From assembly GCF_910592395.1 (NCBI RefSeq), contig NC_088318.1, positions 9,176,349 through 9,240,348 of the forward strand: 64,000 nucleotides of DNA, read 5' to 3'. This DNA comes from Lineus longissimus. Its lineage: Eukaryota > Nemertea > Pilidiophora > Heteronemertea > Lineidae. The number at the start of each line of letters is the position of its first letter. Positions within the stretch are counted from its first letter, which is position 1. The notes beneath the pieces are model-generated. The model worked only from the letters and a program-made list of their open reading frames with translations, had not been told where the DNA came from and made no database searches. Below, piece after piece: positions 31,871-42,942 of the stretch. Both the position numbers and the translations under genes were made by a program.

Positions 31871-32710
31871 ATCCAGAAGTATTAAGGTAGCAGGAAGGGT
31901 TGGGCGTTTGTGGTTTCTGAGTCTGAGGGTGTTGGTGTCTGTTGACTGTGCTTTAAGAGAGACTAGGCATGGCGCCAGTCTCTCTTAAAGCACAGTCAAC
32001 AGGCATTTGGTCTCAGTATTTGGGTAAGTACAGAATCAATGCAGCTCAGAGAGCAATGATTGAACGATGCTGTGGACAAGTCCAAGGATACTGCATCAGT
32101 CACGACCAACTTCCCATCAGAAAGCGTCACCACCAGCATATTCAATGTTCAGCTCCAACCTGTACCAGTCCAATGCACGCCTGTCATGGTCAGCAGTGGT
32201 CAGCTTAGCGCGATATGGAACATTCTTCCGAAACTAAAGCGAGGGAAGTCTGCTCATTAGCATATCTCGCGCACTGCTCCTTCTTGTCAAACATCGTAGT
32301 GAACTCGTAATGGAAAACGTCTGGCTTTGCGCCAGACATTGAGACTAATAAGTGAAGAACTAATAGGTAAAGAACTTCTACTTGCGCGAGACTGCTGTGA
32401 TAAAATTATCATTGCAGAGACTCCGGTGACGTACACATATATTTTTTACAATCAAAAATGCCCTCAAAAGACGACATGGAATGATTATTTTATTGATATT
32501 TCCTACTATATACCTTCCAATTATCACTTTATACAAATAGATCGGCGTTAGGTCGCATGCTTTTCTTTCCTGGTGACACTATAAAGCAAAATAGTTACAA
32601 CCCCGTAAATACGCTATAAGTCCAATAATAAGTGACGGTGACCCGTTATAAATGTTTCGCCAGCTTCGCTTTTTTGCCGCTACGCGGCGCTTTGGGCCCT
32701 TGCGTCAAGC
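31871..32710 (+). repeat. Repeat R, copy 2 (short form)
   Basis: It matches the start of R copy 3 (56969 onward) and its end (59575-60112), but lacks the middle 2.3 kb. It begins ATCCAGAAGTATTAAGGTAG and ends CCCTTGCGTCAAGC. TTAA occurs at both edges (31882-31885 and 32713-32716), which could be a target duplication, but the ATCCAGAAGTA before the first TTAA is also present in the other copies. The end contains GCCGC(TA)CGCGGC-like GC-rich hairpins. It sits inside the Harbinger-A Myb gene. Confidence 0.75.
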
Positions 32711-32859
32711 TCTTAACGTCAAAGTTGACAAACACCGTTACCAACAAACTGAAGAAGAATGAATGAATGAAATTTATATTTATATACCGCAAAATCCAAA
32801 TATTGCTCTAATGTGGTGTTTCAAAATATCGTCTGAGCAGATGGGTTTTTAGCCCGCAC

Positions 32860-33230
32860 CTGAAAATAGCAACAGTCTTAGCCTTTTTAATCTCAATGCT
32901 GAGCTCATTCCAAAGTCTGGCCGCCTGTACAAGGAAGCTCCTGCCACCGTACGTCTCCAGGCGATGCCTGTGGATCCTCAGGAGACATTTGTCTTCGGAC
33001 CTCAGGGATCGCCCGGAGTCACAGTCATGCGCTGGAAGGAGCTCGGATATGTAAGCAGGACAAGTTCGTTTCTTGCTTTGTATATGAGGAGCATTGTCAT
33101 GAACTATACGTTCACGGATTGGTAGCCAATGCAGACTTCTCAGTACGGGGGTAATATGTTCACGTTTACGCGTCCATGTTATTACTCGCGCTGCGTGATT
33201 CTGAACCTTTTGTAGCTTGTCAAGTACATT
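32860..33230 (-). pseudogene. LINE-A ORF2, C-terminal part
   Basis: Reading from the SINE junction: ENVLDKLQKVQNHAARVITW, then HITPVLRSLHWLPIRERI (the L2/CR1 hallmark), AYISELLPAHDCDSGRSLRS, GRSFLVQAARLWNELSIEIK and FRCGLKTHLLRRYFE. It is nearly continuous and completes the protein that starts at 38748. The segment lies after the RT domain and is typical for this clade; its role is not well defined. Confidence 0.8.
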
Positions 33231-33242
33231 TTCATCGGCACC
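33231..33242. repeat. SINE target-site duplication (left copy)
   Basis: TTCATCGGCACC here equals 37442-37453. Removing the SINE and one copy joins the two halves of LINE-A ORF2 through VGADEN. Confidence 0.9.
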
Positions 33243-33863
33243 TTCTTCTTCTTCTTTTTCTTCTTCAGCGTTCGCTCTGCACTTGGAGGGGTCATTCTCC
33301 TAGGAGTAATCCTCCTCCAAGGCGGGATGAGCGTATCCTGCGTGCCACTACGGTTAGGCGCCAATTGGGTTTATTGGCCTAGTGGTCCGACTTTGGCGAG
33401 AGAGATAGAGTCCACGCAAGCTACTCATGTTTCTCACTTGGTGGGGTCTTAGCTTGCCCTGGCATAGACACCAGGTAAAAGGAACCTCGGTTTTGAGTCT
33501 CATTCGAAGGACTGTGAAGAGCCAGGAATTTTAGTTCCTTGAAAGCCACGCCGGTTCATCCAGACATACGATCCTGGGGCCTTATTCATGAAGCCTTCGT
33601 AAAATTGTTACTAATAACGATTTACGTGGCTCGTAGTAAGACTTTAGTAACTGCCAAGTAAGACACTACGTCTTATTCACAAAGCATTATCATCGATTTA
33701 TTACCGTATTACTTATTAAACCCTTCGTAGGGAAATATTATCAGGTACGCACTTGAGGTGATCTGTATAGAATTGTTACGTAATCCACTTGAGCTCACCT
33801 CATTGACTGTTTGTAATAGGGGCATCGAGTATTTATACAGTAATTGGACGTGCTTACCATCAT

Positions 33864-35553
33864 TTGATGGATATTCGCCACCCTGACAACATCATGGAGA
33901 AAACCAATAAGAAGAGGAACACCATTGTCCCACCACCCGAGGAAGGAAAGAAGACCGTTGTCCCACCACCCGAGGAAGGAAAGAGGAAACGGGGTGTGAA
34001 TTTTTCCCCAAATGAAATTATAAAGTTAGTTGATCTCGTGGAATCGAAGTGGTCCGTGATCAGCAGCAAGTTTTCGGATGTCATTACGCTGAAGCGGAAG
34101 TCCGACACGTGGAAAGAAATAACCCTTAAGATCAACAGTGTGGCAAGCGTCCGGAGAACGACCGAAGCAGTTCACCATAAATGGCATGACCTGAAATCGA
34201 AGGCAAAACAGAAGGCTGCAAAAATCAATGTACTGACCAAGCGGACCGGGAACAAACCCCTTGGCGATGACGTGTCCGAGTTGACGCAACTCGAGCAAAG
34301 GATCGTAGGCCTAATCGGTGTCGAAATGATACAAGGAATCGCTACTGGTATGGACACAGAAGAGCTGGACCTACCTGAAGATGACATGAACCAGCAATAC
34401 CCGTTTTCCCCGTCTGTCACAGAAGCCGATGATGACGAAATTTCTTATTTCGATCAGAATGCGTCACTCTCACTTCAAAAATCGAAGGTAGGTTGGTCGT
34501 CTGCGGGCGCTCCAGTTTCCTGCATTACATTTCGCCCGATTTGTCTACAGATTCAAAAGTGCCATCTTAGGCGCTTGGCTCTTGACGAGATATTTCATCC
34601 TTACATAGCATTCAATACTTAATTCTATCAAATGTATTTTCCAGAGAATTCGTAAGGTTACAGCAACCGTCACGCGCCCGAACGATAGCAGCTCAGAAGA
34701 TGACACCCGATCCCCTTCACCGCCGCCAAGTCCTGTCCGACAACCCAAGAGCTGTCGTCCCACTGCTGGCTCTTCCAAGGCGTCTTCAACTGGTTTGTCT
34801 GTCGCAGCAAAGAAGTCATTGCATACATTCCATACCGTTGAATTGCGGAAATCACCCGAGGTAAATAGGTTTTTGATTACTGGAGGCATAAGCAGTGATA
34901 AGGGAAGATCGCAACTTTCCAGGTGGCTGCACAACGATCTGTGCAATGCTTTTTCTCATTTGCTTGTGTCGTTATTAGGAAAGAAAACGTATCTCCTGAC
35001 GTGCCCGTTTCAGTACTGGCCTTCTATATGAGAAGGAAGTAAATAACAACTAAAGACATACTAAGACCTCACTCATGTTTAATGGCTTTTTGCATTTAAG
35101 TCTATCAAATGTATTTTCCAGAGAATTCGTAAGGTTACAGCAACCGTCACGCGCCCGAACGATAGCAGCTCAGAAGATGACACCCGATCCCCTTCACCGC
35201 CGCCAAGTCCTGCCCGACAACCCAAGAGCTGTCGTCCCACTGCTGGCTCTTCCAAGGCGTCTTCAACTGGTTTGTCTCTCGCAGATAAGAAGCTTTCACA
35301 TGCCGTTGAACTAATTGATGTGGAGAAGGAACGGGTCAAAATCGAGAGCAAGCGACTTGACGTGGAAGAACAACGGCTTCATCTGGAAGAAACAAAGGTT
35401 CATCTCGCAAAAAAGGCAGTATGGCTATTGGAGGTACTAGTGGATGCTGTTACGGAAACCAGCGAATCCCAGAAAACTGGCTCAAAACCAAAGGAGTACA
35501 AGTCCAGGTCATCGGCATTCTCTGTACTTGAAAAAATGGCCAAAGGAGAGTGA
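33864..35553 (+). pseudogene. Harbinger-B Myb/SANT-like gene with duplicated exon 2
   Basis: Exon 1 (starting at 33864 or the ATG at 33894) has two PPPEEGK repeats. The Myb/SANT trihelix follows: FSPNEIIKLVDLVESKWSVI, then KSDTWKEITLKINSVASVRR and AVHHKWHDLKSKAKQKAAK. Donor TCGAAG|GTAGG is at 34487/34488. Exon 2 exists twice, each with its own acceptor ATTTTCCAG (at 34644 and 35121). Only the second copy runs on into the coiled coil (ELIDVEKERVKIESKRLDVE) and stops at 35553. Splicing to the second acceptor keeps frame (KSK|RIRKV). It would bind transposon ends and the transposase. The coding sequence itself shows no stop if the first exon-2 copy is skipped. Confidence 0.8.
34624..35280 (+). 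repeat. 180-bp direct duplication with splice acceptor
   Basis: 34624-34803 and 35101-35280 are nearly identical (one or two differences, e.g. GTCC versus GCCC). Each begins TCTATCAAATG, holds ATTTTCCAG|AGAATTCG and ends in GGTTTGTCT. The 297 bp between them is not duplicated elsewhere in the window. Confidence 0.95.
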
Positions 35554-35936
35554 CCTACATATATCACGCAATTTTAAAGTGATGTTGTTGCTGTATAACT
35601 GCTACATTGTTTGTTAGATAGATAGTGAAGTAAGGAATAACTGATAAGATTGTGCTTTCATCAAAATCGTGTTGGTTGTTGGTATGAATTTATACCTTGA
35701 TCACAGTACATTGTTCTGTACAAACATGATGTTTATTTGTTGATGAAAGAAGATCGTTGGAATTGTAGTTTGGCAGTCTCGCCAGTAATCAAATGCTCTA
35801 CAACCTTACTGTTTATCGTTGTTGATTGTAACATGATGTTGAAAACGTCTCTTGTTACATGTACCACCATTTTGGTTGTACACATCAATTAAAATGTTTG
35901 GGTTAATTGGAAATAAAGTTCTGTTTTAAATACATA
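35554..35936. other. Intergenic region of Harbinger-B
   Basis: An AT-rich spacer between the convergent gene ends. AATAAAG near 35911-35917 lies downstream of the Myb stop and could serve as its polyadenylation signal. Nothing else is seen. Confidence 0.4.
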
Positions 35937-37159
35937 CTACATATTCCTGAAATGCTGATCTATCAAGCGTGCCCTTTCTCCAACACCTCTTTCTTCGACA
36001 TCGACATCGAGGATTGGTCTATTGTTGACGTCATCATCGGGATTATCCACATTGGCTGGTGGGTCGTTTGGGACAGGGAGGCCGTGGTTTTCACAGATGT
36101 TATGTAGCACAGATGTTGCAATGATCACCGAGCAACACTTCTCGGGGCTTAATCGAAGAGTTCCACCTGCAAAAAAGGCATCTTATAAAAGAAATGAGAA
36201 TGGGGAAAGTCAGTCGAAATCGAAATGGAACTTGTACTGCAAAGCAGTCTATGCAGCAATGTTATGGGGTGAAATGCTGCAGCACTGTCTGAGAATGGCT
36301 ATAATAGCCATTTGCAGACAGGTGCTGTCGGTGTCTAGAAACTGGCGATCTCTCCTGATTCACCAATAAGGACATAATTTACCTTCTTTGTGCAAGCACC
36401 TCCATCGGTTTTTCCATCTTCCAAAGGTTCGTTCAATGATGTTTCGTACTCGCCTGTGGTGAACGTTGTATTGTCTGTCCGCTGCATCTGCTGGGCGGGA
36501 GACTGGGGTCATGAGACAGGGTCTAAGTGGGTAGGCACTGTCACCGAGCAAGTATCCTCCATCATTCAGGCCACGTTCCATCTTCACCTTTAAATTGCAG
36601 TTGGACCAGATAAACGCATCATGGGTGGCACCTGGCCATCGGGCTACTATATTTGAAAATTTCAAATCATAAGTACAAATCCCCTGCACATTAATGGCAT
36701 GCCACTGTTTCCTGCACACGTATGCATTCTCGTTTACGGATGGACATTTGATCGGAATAAGGGATCCATCTACGCAGCCAATAACGTTCGGAATCCGATG
36801 GCGTTCTGTATAAAATCCTTCCTTCTGACGTTCTTGCTCAGCAGCTGTTCGAGGAAATGACTCAAGCCATTTGACATGTCTCCATTGTCCAACTGCAAAC
36901 TGCCAGTAGCAAAATATCTAAGCGCAACGCAAACTTGGAGAGTTGCTGGAACGGCGTGCGAGCGCAGCGTATACGGGGCAATGTCATCCTGCAACAGGTC
37001 GATAACTTCGAGAAGGACCGGCCGAGTCATCCGGTATCGTCTGTACAAATCTACGTCATCATAGACGTCAAGCGGTTGTAGACGATCTCTAAACACACGC
37101 TGCCGTCGTAAAGCCCGCCTTGCTTCCAAATTTTCCAACACAATCAACGCCGCAGCCAT
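35937..37159 (-). pseudogene. Harbinger-B transposase (HARBI1-like DDE nuclease)
   Basis: Exon 1 starts MAAALIVLENLEARRALRRQ at 37159 and has FRDRLQPLDVYDDVDLYRRY and CVALRYFATGSLQLDNGDM. A frameshift plus a small deletion near 36880 leads to IPNVIGCVDGSLIPIKCPSV (first Asp), [16 protein letters not shown] (second Asp), LLGDSAYPLRPCLMTPV and RNIIERTFGRWKNRW (Glu). The donor GAAG|GTAAATT is at 36383/36382 and the acceptor TTTTTGCAG at 36167. Exon 2 reads GTLRLSPEKCCSVIIATSVL and ends DQHFRNM at 35937. The catalytic DDE triad is kept. It would excise and insert the element at CWG/TWA sites. Confidence 0.88.
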
Positions 37160-37365
37160 GCTCCTTGTGTAAAAATGTGTCCAACTATCTAAGCATGGAC
37201 TGATAACACGCTAAGAAGCCCGAACACCTCACGTAACACTAGTAACGACTTGCGAAATAGATTGAAGTTACGGGTGCTTCGTGAATACCGCGTAATTCGC
37301 TAATAACGACCTAGTAATACGTAAGTGCTTACTAGGCCCTAAGAAGGCTTCATGAATAAGGCCCC

Positions 37366-37441
37366 TGGGTTCTCCCCGGGATCGAACCCGGGCCCTATTG
37401 CGTGGTGGCCAGCAGTGTAAACCACTAGGCCATGAGGCTCC
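37366..37441 (-). repeat. tRNA-like head of the SINE (Pol III promoter boxes)
   Basis: The minus strand contains TGGCCTAGTGG (A box) and GGTTCGATCC (B box, in a CCCGGG/CCCGGG stem) at normal tRNA spacing. The acceptor ends do not pair well (GGAGCCTC against GAGAACCC), so this is a SINE head and not a working tRNA gene. Confidence 0.8.
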
Positions 37442-37453
37442 TTCATCGGCACC

Positions 37454-38748
37454 AACGAGCAGGCTATTACAATAATCCAGTCTGGATATGACAGTTGATT
37501 GCACTAGAAGTTTCGTAGCTTCTTGCGTAAGGAGCTTTCGCATGCGGCCAATATTTCGGACTTGAAATGTTGCACACTGTACTAGCTTGTTCACATGTGG
37601 GCCCATTGACAGCGTCTGATCAAACATAACACCAAGATTTCTGACTGGGTCAGGTGACACATTGACCTTTATGCCAGCGACCATCAGGGCATGGATATTG
37701 AGTGAGTTTACGACTCTCTGAGACCCAAACAACTTGATCTCCGTCTTGGTGGGATTTCCCTTGAGTTTGTTTTCCGTCAACCAGTTCTGAACTGAGGCGA
37801 GACAGTCTTCGAGACTTCTGATACGTAACATCGCTGAACCTACTTGAAGGGCGAAATATAGCTGATTGTCGTCAGCATACCCATGACGCGGATATGCACC
37901 TTGGTCTATCAGATGTCCAAGTGGAATTATATATATAAGAAATAGAATGGGGCCCAACACAGACCCTTGGGGCACACCACAAGAAAGCGTCCAGGCTGAT
38001 GACTTTTTCCCGTTTATTAGAATGTGGTGAACTCTGTCAGTCAGATATGATTCAAACCACTTTAGTGCTGTGCCACTGATGCCCACAAGCTTTTCGTGCC
38101 GCTCAAGGAGGATTCTGTGATCAATCGTGTCGAATGCGGCACTTAAATCCAGTAGGACAAGAATTGCAGCTCCTTGTTCATCCACCATCATCCTGATGTC
38201 GTTCTGCACTTTCAGTAGGGCTGTTCCCGTGCTGTAAGGAGGTTTATATGCGGACTCGAACACATCATGTAGGTTATTTAAGTCCATGTGCTTTGTCAGA
38301 CGGGATGCTACGACCCGTTCCAATACCTTGGATAAGAACGATAAATTGCTCACAGGGCGATAGTTTTGTAGGCACTCCGGGTCAAGTTGTGGCTTCTTTA
38401 GCAACGGTGTCACAAGCGCGTTCTTGAGTGACTGAGGGACTTCCCCATCTCTCAGAGAAGCATTGATGACATTCAGTAGGATGGGATCCAGTACATCGGT
38501 GACCGATTTGACCATCCATGTAGGAAGCGGGTCCAGTTTGCAAGACTTGCACGGTGATTTTTTGACAAGAGTAACTAGTTCGTCATGGTTAGCAGGCTCG
38601 AACTCCGCAAAGCCCTGGATTGGGTCGGCCAAAGTCTCACAAGTTGTAGCATCACTGGCATTATCAGATCCAACGCTAGCATCGCTGTTATTGTCAGACG
38701 CTAATCCAAGTCGGATGTTTTCAATTTTGTCAAGACAAATTAATGCCC
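37454..38748 (-). pseudogene. LINE-A ORF2, reverse transcriptase domain
   Basis: The frame is open from about 38748 (ENIRLGLASDNNSD) to the SINE junction. It includes SCKLDPLPTWMVKSVTDVLD, LQNYRPVSNLSFLSKVLERV, VLLDLSAAFDTIDHRILLER (RT motif A), CGVPQGSVLGPILFLIYI (motif B), HGYADDNQLYFAL (YADD, motif C) and IRRIRKLL-type GRMRKLLTQEATKLLVQSTV. The catalytic aspartates are present. The first Met in frame is at 38632, but real translation began in the missing upstream part. Clade assignment (L2/CR1-like) rests on these motifs and on HWLP downstream. Confidence 0.9.
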
Positions 38749-40753
38749 AGGGGATGAAACAAAGAACCTGGGGGGGAGATCAAGTGCAAGTGGCAAGGGC
38801 TGACAAGTGGAGCCAAGAACAAGATTGCTAAGGAAAAGAGAGAGAAGAGGAAGACATGAGGTGGACCAGGCCCACGACCGTTAGACCCCGTGTCACAGAA
38901 GATTGTGAGCCTTTTTGGTGACAGCCCAAGCTGGGCTGGAATCTCTGGTGGTGTGGAATCTGCAGTGCCATCAACATCAGCAGCACTGCTAACAGCACCA
39001 AATGCCAGGTCAAATGGGTCTTCCAAGACAACCCCAGAGATGCTGGCTGAACTAGCCACCGGTTTTCCCCCACCTACACAGTTAGAAGGTATGACACACA
39101 TATTTGTCTAATTTAACTTTCAATTAGGCCTATAATGATCAATTGCATTTTCAGGAGAGAAAAAAACGTCTGCTAGGCCCACCACCATCTTTTGGCAGAC
39201 TGCCAGCCAGGAAATCGCATGTCGGCCATTTTTTCATTCTTTTCAAAACGTTAAAATTTTGAGGTATAAAAACTGGTAAAAACAAACGAATTGATCCTTG
39301 TCCTTCACACATCCTGAACTCTAGATACTCATGACCAATGTGAAGATAATCTCATCTTATGACAACTTCAGATAGGGCCTGTGTGAGAGAGAAAACGAAC
39401 TTTAACAGCAGTGCATGCTTGCACACTGATTGAACATGTTGAAATGATGCCGCAGGTCCAGTGACCTTGACCCTATAATGTATGCAAGTGCATAACATAT
39501 GGGGTGCTGTTAGTGAAAATATCGAAAATATTGTTGGAAATAGGCTTAGTTTCTTGCCTCCGTTTTCCTAGTTAATACTTAGTGAATAACAATCACATTT
39601 TATTGTCATGAATGTTGTTGTGTTCATAGAAATTTTTAGAACTTCGAGTTTCCAGGACAATTCAAAAACATTTGAAAACTTTGTGACACAATGTAAACAC
39701 TACACACTTCAGTGGACCACTCCATCCAAATTGGTGTTACTGTTATTTCAGATAGTCAACATTCTTATGAGTACAACGAGGAGCAGAGGGAGCTCATGCG
39801 ACTTGTGGCAGAGGCCAGCGGAAGATGGGAATCGGAGCAAGAGCCGTCACAACCGGTATCCACAGACTCTGAATTCAATGCCACAAAAGAAATGGCCATC
39901 GCCATAGAGCGGAGGGGCGGAAAAGGGAAGAGCAAGGGGAAAGGGAAGGGGAAGAAGACGAGGAGTGCGTCTACTCAACTTCCTCCCACTGATGGACAGT
40001 TGTCGACTGTAGATTGTGTCAAAACATGCCGATGCATCTGCCCTGTCCAGCACGCTCTACTCTTAAAGGAACTGTCAAATGCCGCCCTGAATGAAAAGAA
40101 GATGAAACTCGAAATTTTGAAGTTGGAGAAAGATTTAAACTGTTAGATCTTTATTTCATTCCACAAAGAATGCCAAATGTCATTTAAACCCTTCCTGTAT
40201 TTGAAGGAACTGTAATTATTTTATTATCACCCAAAATGTTACGTCTTACAGAGACATGTATATAAAGTTCAACGTCAAGAATAATATTTATTTATCTATG
40301 AATTAATCTTTAAATCCTTTTCTTTTGCAGAGTTCAGTTTCAGTTTTTGAAGTTTGCCTATTAGAAGAATCGTTCAGTGACAAATTTCCGCATAGGAAAC
40401 CCATCATTGGGACCCTGGTAGACATGTCGTGGTTCTCGCCTTGGACGTCCTAACAGCGGCTCTCTTCTGTCTATAGCAACATTGTGCAGGACACAACAAG
40501 CAATGATGATTTTGCATGTTCTGTCAGGACGCATGCGGATTCCCCCATGAAGATTATGAAATCGTCTCTTCATCACCCCAAAACAACGCTCGATGAAATT
40601 GCGTATCTTCTTCTGAGCTGAGTTATAGCGTTTCTCAGCACGTGTTGTGGGCGTCAGATAGGGGGTTAAAAGAAACGGCATACACGGATAGCCGGAATTT
40701 CCCAACATATAGCCTTCTTGCATGTTGTTCTCGGAGAGGTGCTGTCCGATTTT

Positions 40754-41912
40754 GGGTAGTTGTAAAACAAGAAACACAGAAACGAAACAGAAACACAGAA
40801 ACACAGAAACGAAACGCAGAAAACAGTCTTGTGGCGAATTCTGGTCTGCAGACTCCATCTTGTTGCCATGGTTGTGGCCGCGAACGCGGGTGTAACTAAA
40901 ACTGGTATTCAGTCGGAATGGAAGGAGGAATGCTCATTTCCCAATACCCCTTTTAGGCTCATCAACGTGTGCGCAGATTTTGATCGTGCCCCTGACCATG
41001 CCGATCCACCATCTGTAGGGCATGAGGACTTTATGATCGATATGAGCCGCCAGTAAGTCGGCATGACCAATGACCAGAACACGACCATAGGCCTGCTAGG
41101 AATGTACAATAGAACATGACTCTCTATTCGAAGGACTATTTTCTATTTACACTGACCTCCCCAATACACTACATGTATGTACTACACGGCGTAAATAGAA
41201 AATAGTCCTTCGAATAGCGAGTCCTGTTCTTTTGTACATTCCATGGCCTGTGCACGACACTAGGCTGAACTTCCCTACTGCAACCTCATTAACATAAACA
41301 GATATTTAAAGGAACTATTTAAAGGCAGCAGCTGGGCAGGCAAGATTGAGTTACTCCAAGTCCAAGTCTAGTGCCCGCCCGCCCCCTCCCCCCCACTTTA
41401 CTCTATTCTAGTCGCCAAAATTGGTCTCTCACGTCTCACATAACGTCGAAATGATTCACCCATGTACTGGTACCGTACCTTGCATTTAGTGCTGCATCAG
41501 ACGGGATTTGTAGGATGATCCTGGTACTTCATGTAAATTGAACACTACAAGGCAAGATGTTGCACTGCACCTTCATTTAAAATAACATGCTGTAGGAATC
41601 GAATCGAACCTACCAAAGTACTACACCACCACCTCAAAAGACTTCACCCATTTCGTGCCCCCCCCCCCCCCCCCCCCCCCCAAGTTGCGCCATGTATCCC
41701 CTCAACAACTCTATTGCATTCCGGCTGGCCGCAATCCACCAACCTGAGATTTTACTTTTAAACGACAATAACAACGGATTGGGCAAGGAAAGTATCGGCG
41801 TGCCGCTTGATTCCAACTTTTATGAAAACCCGTTTGATTTTCGTTTCTGCGTTTCGTTTCTGCGTTTCTGTGTTTCTGTTTCGTTTCTGTGTTTCTTGTT
41901 TTACAACTACCC
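40754..41912. mobile_element. M2: 1.16-kb non-autonomous TIR element with 9-bp TSD
   Basis: The ends read GGGTAGTTGTAAAACAAGAA with their complement at 41893-41912. Inside lie arrays of AAACACAGAAACG words forming inverted arms of about 70 bp. The flanks TCCGATTTT are at 40745-40753 and 41913-41921. The insertion splits the Harbinger-A transposase between KESKIG and QHLSEN. It also contains a hairpin (41099-41246) and a C22 run near 41660. No coding sequence. Confidence 0.88.
41099..41246. repeat. Hairpin with ~55-bp arms inside M2
   Basis: TTCGAAGGACTATTTTCTAT at about 41127 is mirrored near 41197-41216, and the pairing extends outward through AATGTACAA. It could be a tiny MITE nested in M2. 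Confidence 0.7.
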
Positions 41913-41989
41913 TCCGATTTTGCTCTCCTTGAAGATGTGGGAGTCATGTGTGGCTCCAGGCCAGCGAGCTACCACATTTATAAGTTTCC

Positions 41990-42930
41990 CTGCAATAAGT
42001 TAAAAAGAATGTTTAGTAGTTTTATCTAAATATCCTTATAGAGATCCTTGGGCAGTGATAAGTACCACAGTCACACAAAGAAGAGGATAGGGGCAAGGAT
42101 GTCTCTCAGTCTCCTGTCCCACTACCATTTAACTTGGCCTTAGACATCAGCGTCAGTTTTGCCTATTTTCTGTAGGCCTAGGATATTCTAGTAAGATCAC
42201 TAATGACTTTCTGCTATGCAGTCTCCCCTTAAGGGACTCTCTAGGCAGTGGTTTGGTAGGCAAGATGAAGTTACACACAGTGTTCAATAGGGGTCTCCCC
42301 CATCTCACAGTACGTCAAACCTATTCACCCTTGTATGAGGAATATTTTTAGTGCTGAATCAGACATGACCCAGTGCCCTCACTGTGTAAGTCTTCTGAAG
42401 GTGGCCAATTTAATAGCTTCCTGCTCCTGCCTATAGTCCCTTTAAGTTTTTTTGATTGTGGATTAGAATGATAAGCATCGCAGGACCTATTCATAGATCA
42501 AGCTTTCATTAGATTTTTAGTTTAGATAAATATTGTACTTATTGATTAAAAAAATTTTGTTTTTGAATCACACTATAGTTACAATTTTGAAAGATATGTC
42601 ATCCCATATGCCAGGACATTTGTGCTATCACACACTGTCATGACTGTTCTGACACACAAAATCGCATGGTTTCTTCCCAAATAAATGATCTGGAAGAGTA
42701 GGTACGCAGTATATAAGTGGATGTCTGTTTAGAAAGCGCTTTTTTGTGCGTTTCATGAGTTTTCAGGTGCCCAATAGCCACAGAAGTCATGAAATGAGCG
42801 AGTGTAGTGTAGGCCGTGACACGCTATGTACATGATGTACATGATGTACACAAGTCAATGGTTAAGATACACTCGCACTCATTTCACTGACTGCTAGAGT
42901 ACAAGTAGTAGGCCTATGTGTTCAACTTAC
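41990..42930 (-). other. Intron of the Harbinger-A transposase
   Basis: Bounded by GTAAGT (donor) and TTATTGCAG (acceptor) on the minus strand; joining the exons preserves the reading frame. A diverged piece of block S from repeat R lies inside (about 42220-42445: TAGGCAAGATGAAGTTA, CAATAGGGGTCTC, CTATAGTCCCTTTAA). Two TGTACATGA repeats occur near 42828-42850. Confidence 0.75.
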
Positions 42931-42942
42931 CTCTGTGGTCAC

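Larger units (their letters stand above)
33577..37364. mobile_element. Harbinger-B: 3.8-kb PIF/Harbinger transposon
   Basis: The ends begin GGGCCTTATTCATGAAGCCT and mirror each other, with CTG on both sides (33574-33576 and 37365-37367), a CWG target as expected. Subterminal TACGAAGG/CCTTCGTA and GTAATA words repeat. It holds two convergent genes, a Myb-like gene (+) and a transposase (-). This is the complete gene set of an autonomous Harbinger, but both genes are slightly damaged. Confidence 0.92.
33243..37441 (-). mobile_element. tRNA-derived SINE (about 0.4 kb) split by Harbinger-B
   Basis: On the minus strand the head (37441-37366) folds as a tRNA. Harbinger-B interrupts it right after the head. 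The body and 3' tail lie at 33576-33243, ending in a GAAGAA/AAG-rich stretch (about 33243-33270). A 12-bp target duplication surrounds the whole. Without Harbinger-B the SINE is about 408 bp. A second A-box-like TGGCCTAGTGG on the plus strand near 33382 may be a duplicate or a chance match. Confidence 0.85.
32754..38748 (-). mobile_element. LINE-A: L2/CR1-like non-LTR retrotransposon, 5' truncated
   Basis: Minus strand: RT begins at about 38748 and is open to the SINE insertion at 37453. The C-terminal part resumes at 33230 and ends near 32860. The 3' end has TATATAAATATAAATTTC followed by (ATTC)n at 32755-32775. The endonuclease domain and ORF1 are missing, so the copy is 5' truncated, the usual outcome of target-primed reverse transcription. 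It sits inside the Harbinger-A Myb exon. Confidence 0.85.
31763..40146 (+). pseudogene. Harbinger-A Myb/SANT-like gene, split by R2 and LINE-A
   Basis: Exon 1 begins MSDQELSAAEENSKIVRKKN at 31763 and reaches LLLDLAEPH. It continues after R2 with VLTSKLTNTVTNKLKK (32711-32754), and after LINE-A with EKREKRKT and GPRPLDPVSQKIVSLFGDSP (about 38750-39088). A donor GAAG|GTATG at 39088/39089 and an acceptor TTATTTCAG at 39751 define an intron of 663 bp. The joined reading keeps frame (QLE|DSQHSYEYNEEQREL). Exon 2 carries a basic stretch GKGKSKGKGKGKKTRS and a C-terminal coiled coil, and stops at 40146. Such proteins help the Harbinger transposase enter the nucleus and bind the ends. An extra CA near 31868 shifts the frame. 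Confidence 0.8.

Noticed and set aside
34545-35351. Minus-strand frames of 90-133 codons over the duplicated exon
   Set aside because: They are complements of the Myb exon 2 copies; the plus-strand splice sites and coiled coil identify the true strand.
37366-37441. A tRNA gene on the minus strand
   Set aside because: A and B boxes are good, but the acceptor stem does not pair and the segment has a SINE body and 12-bp target duplications.
38730-39111. Minus-strand 123-codon frame
   Set aside because: It is antisense to the Harbinger-A Myb exon, whose plus-strand reading ends at a splice donor and joins exon 2 in frame.
41655-41683. Long C run, and G/C runs near 21241, 56327 and 63159
   Set aside because: Simple homopolymers, likely slippage or sequencing-sensitive; no structure beyond that.
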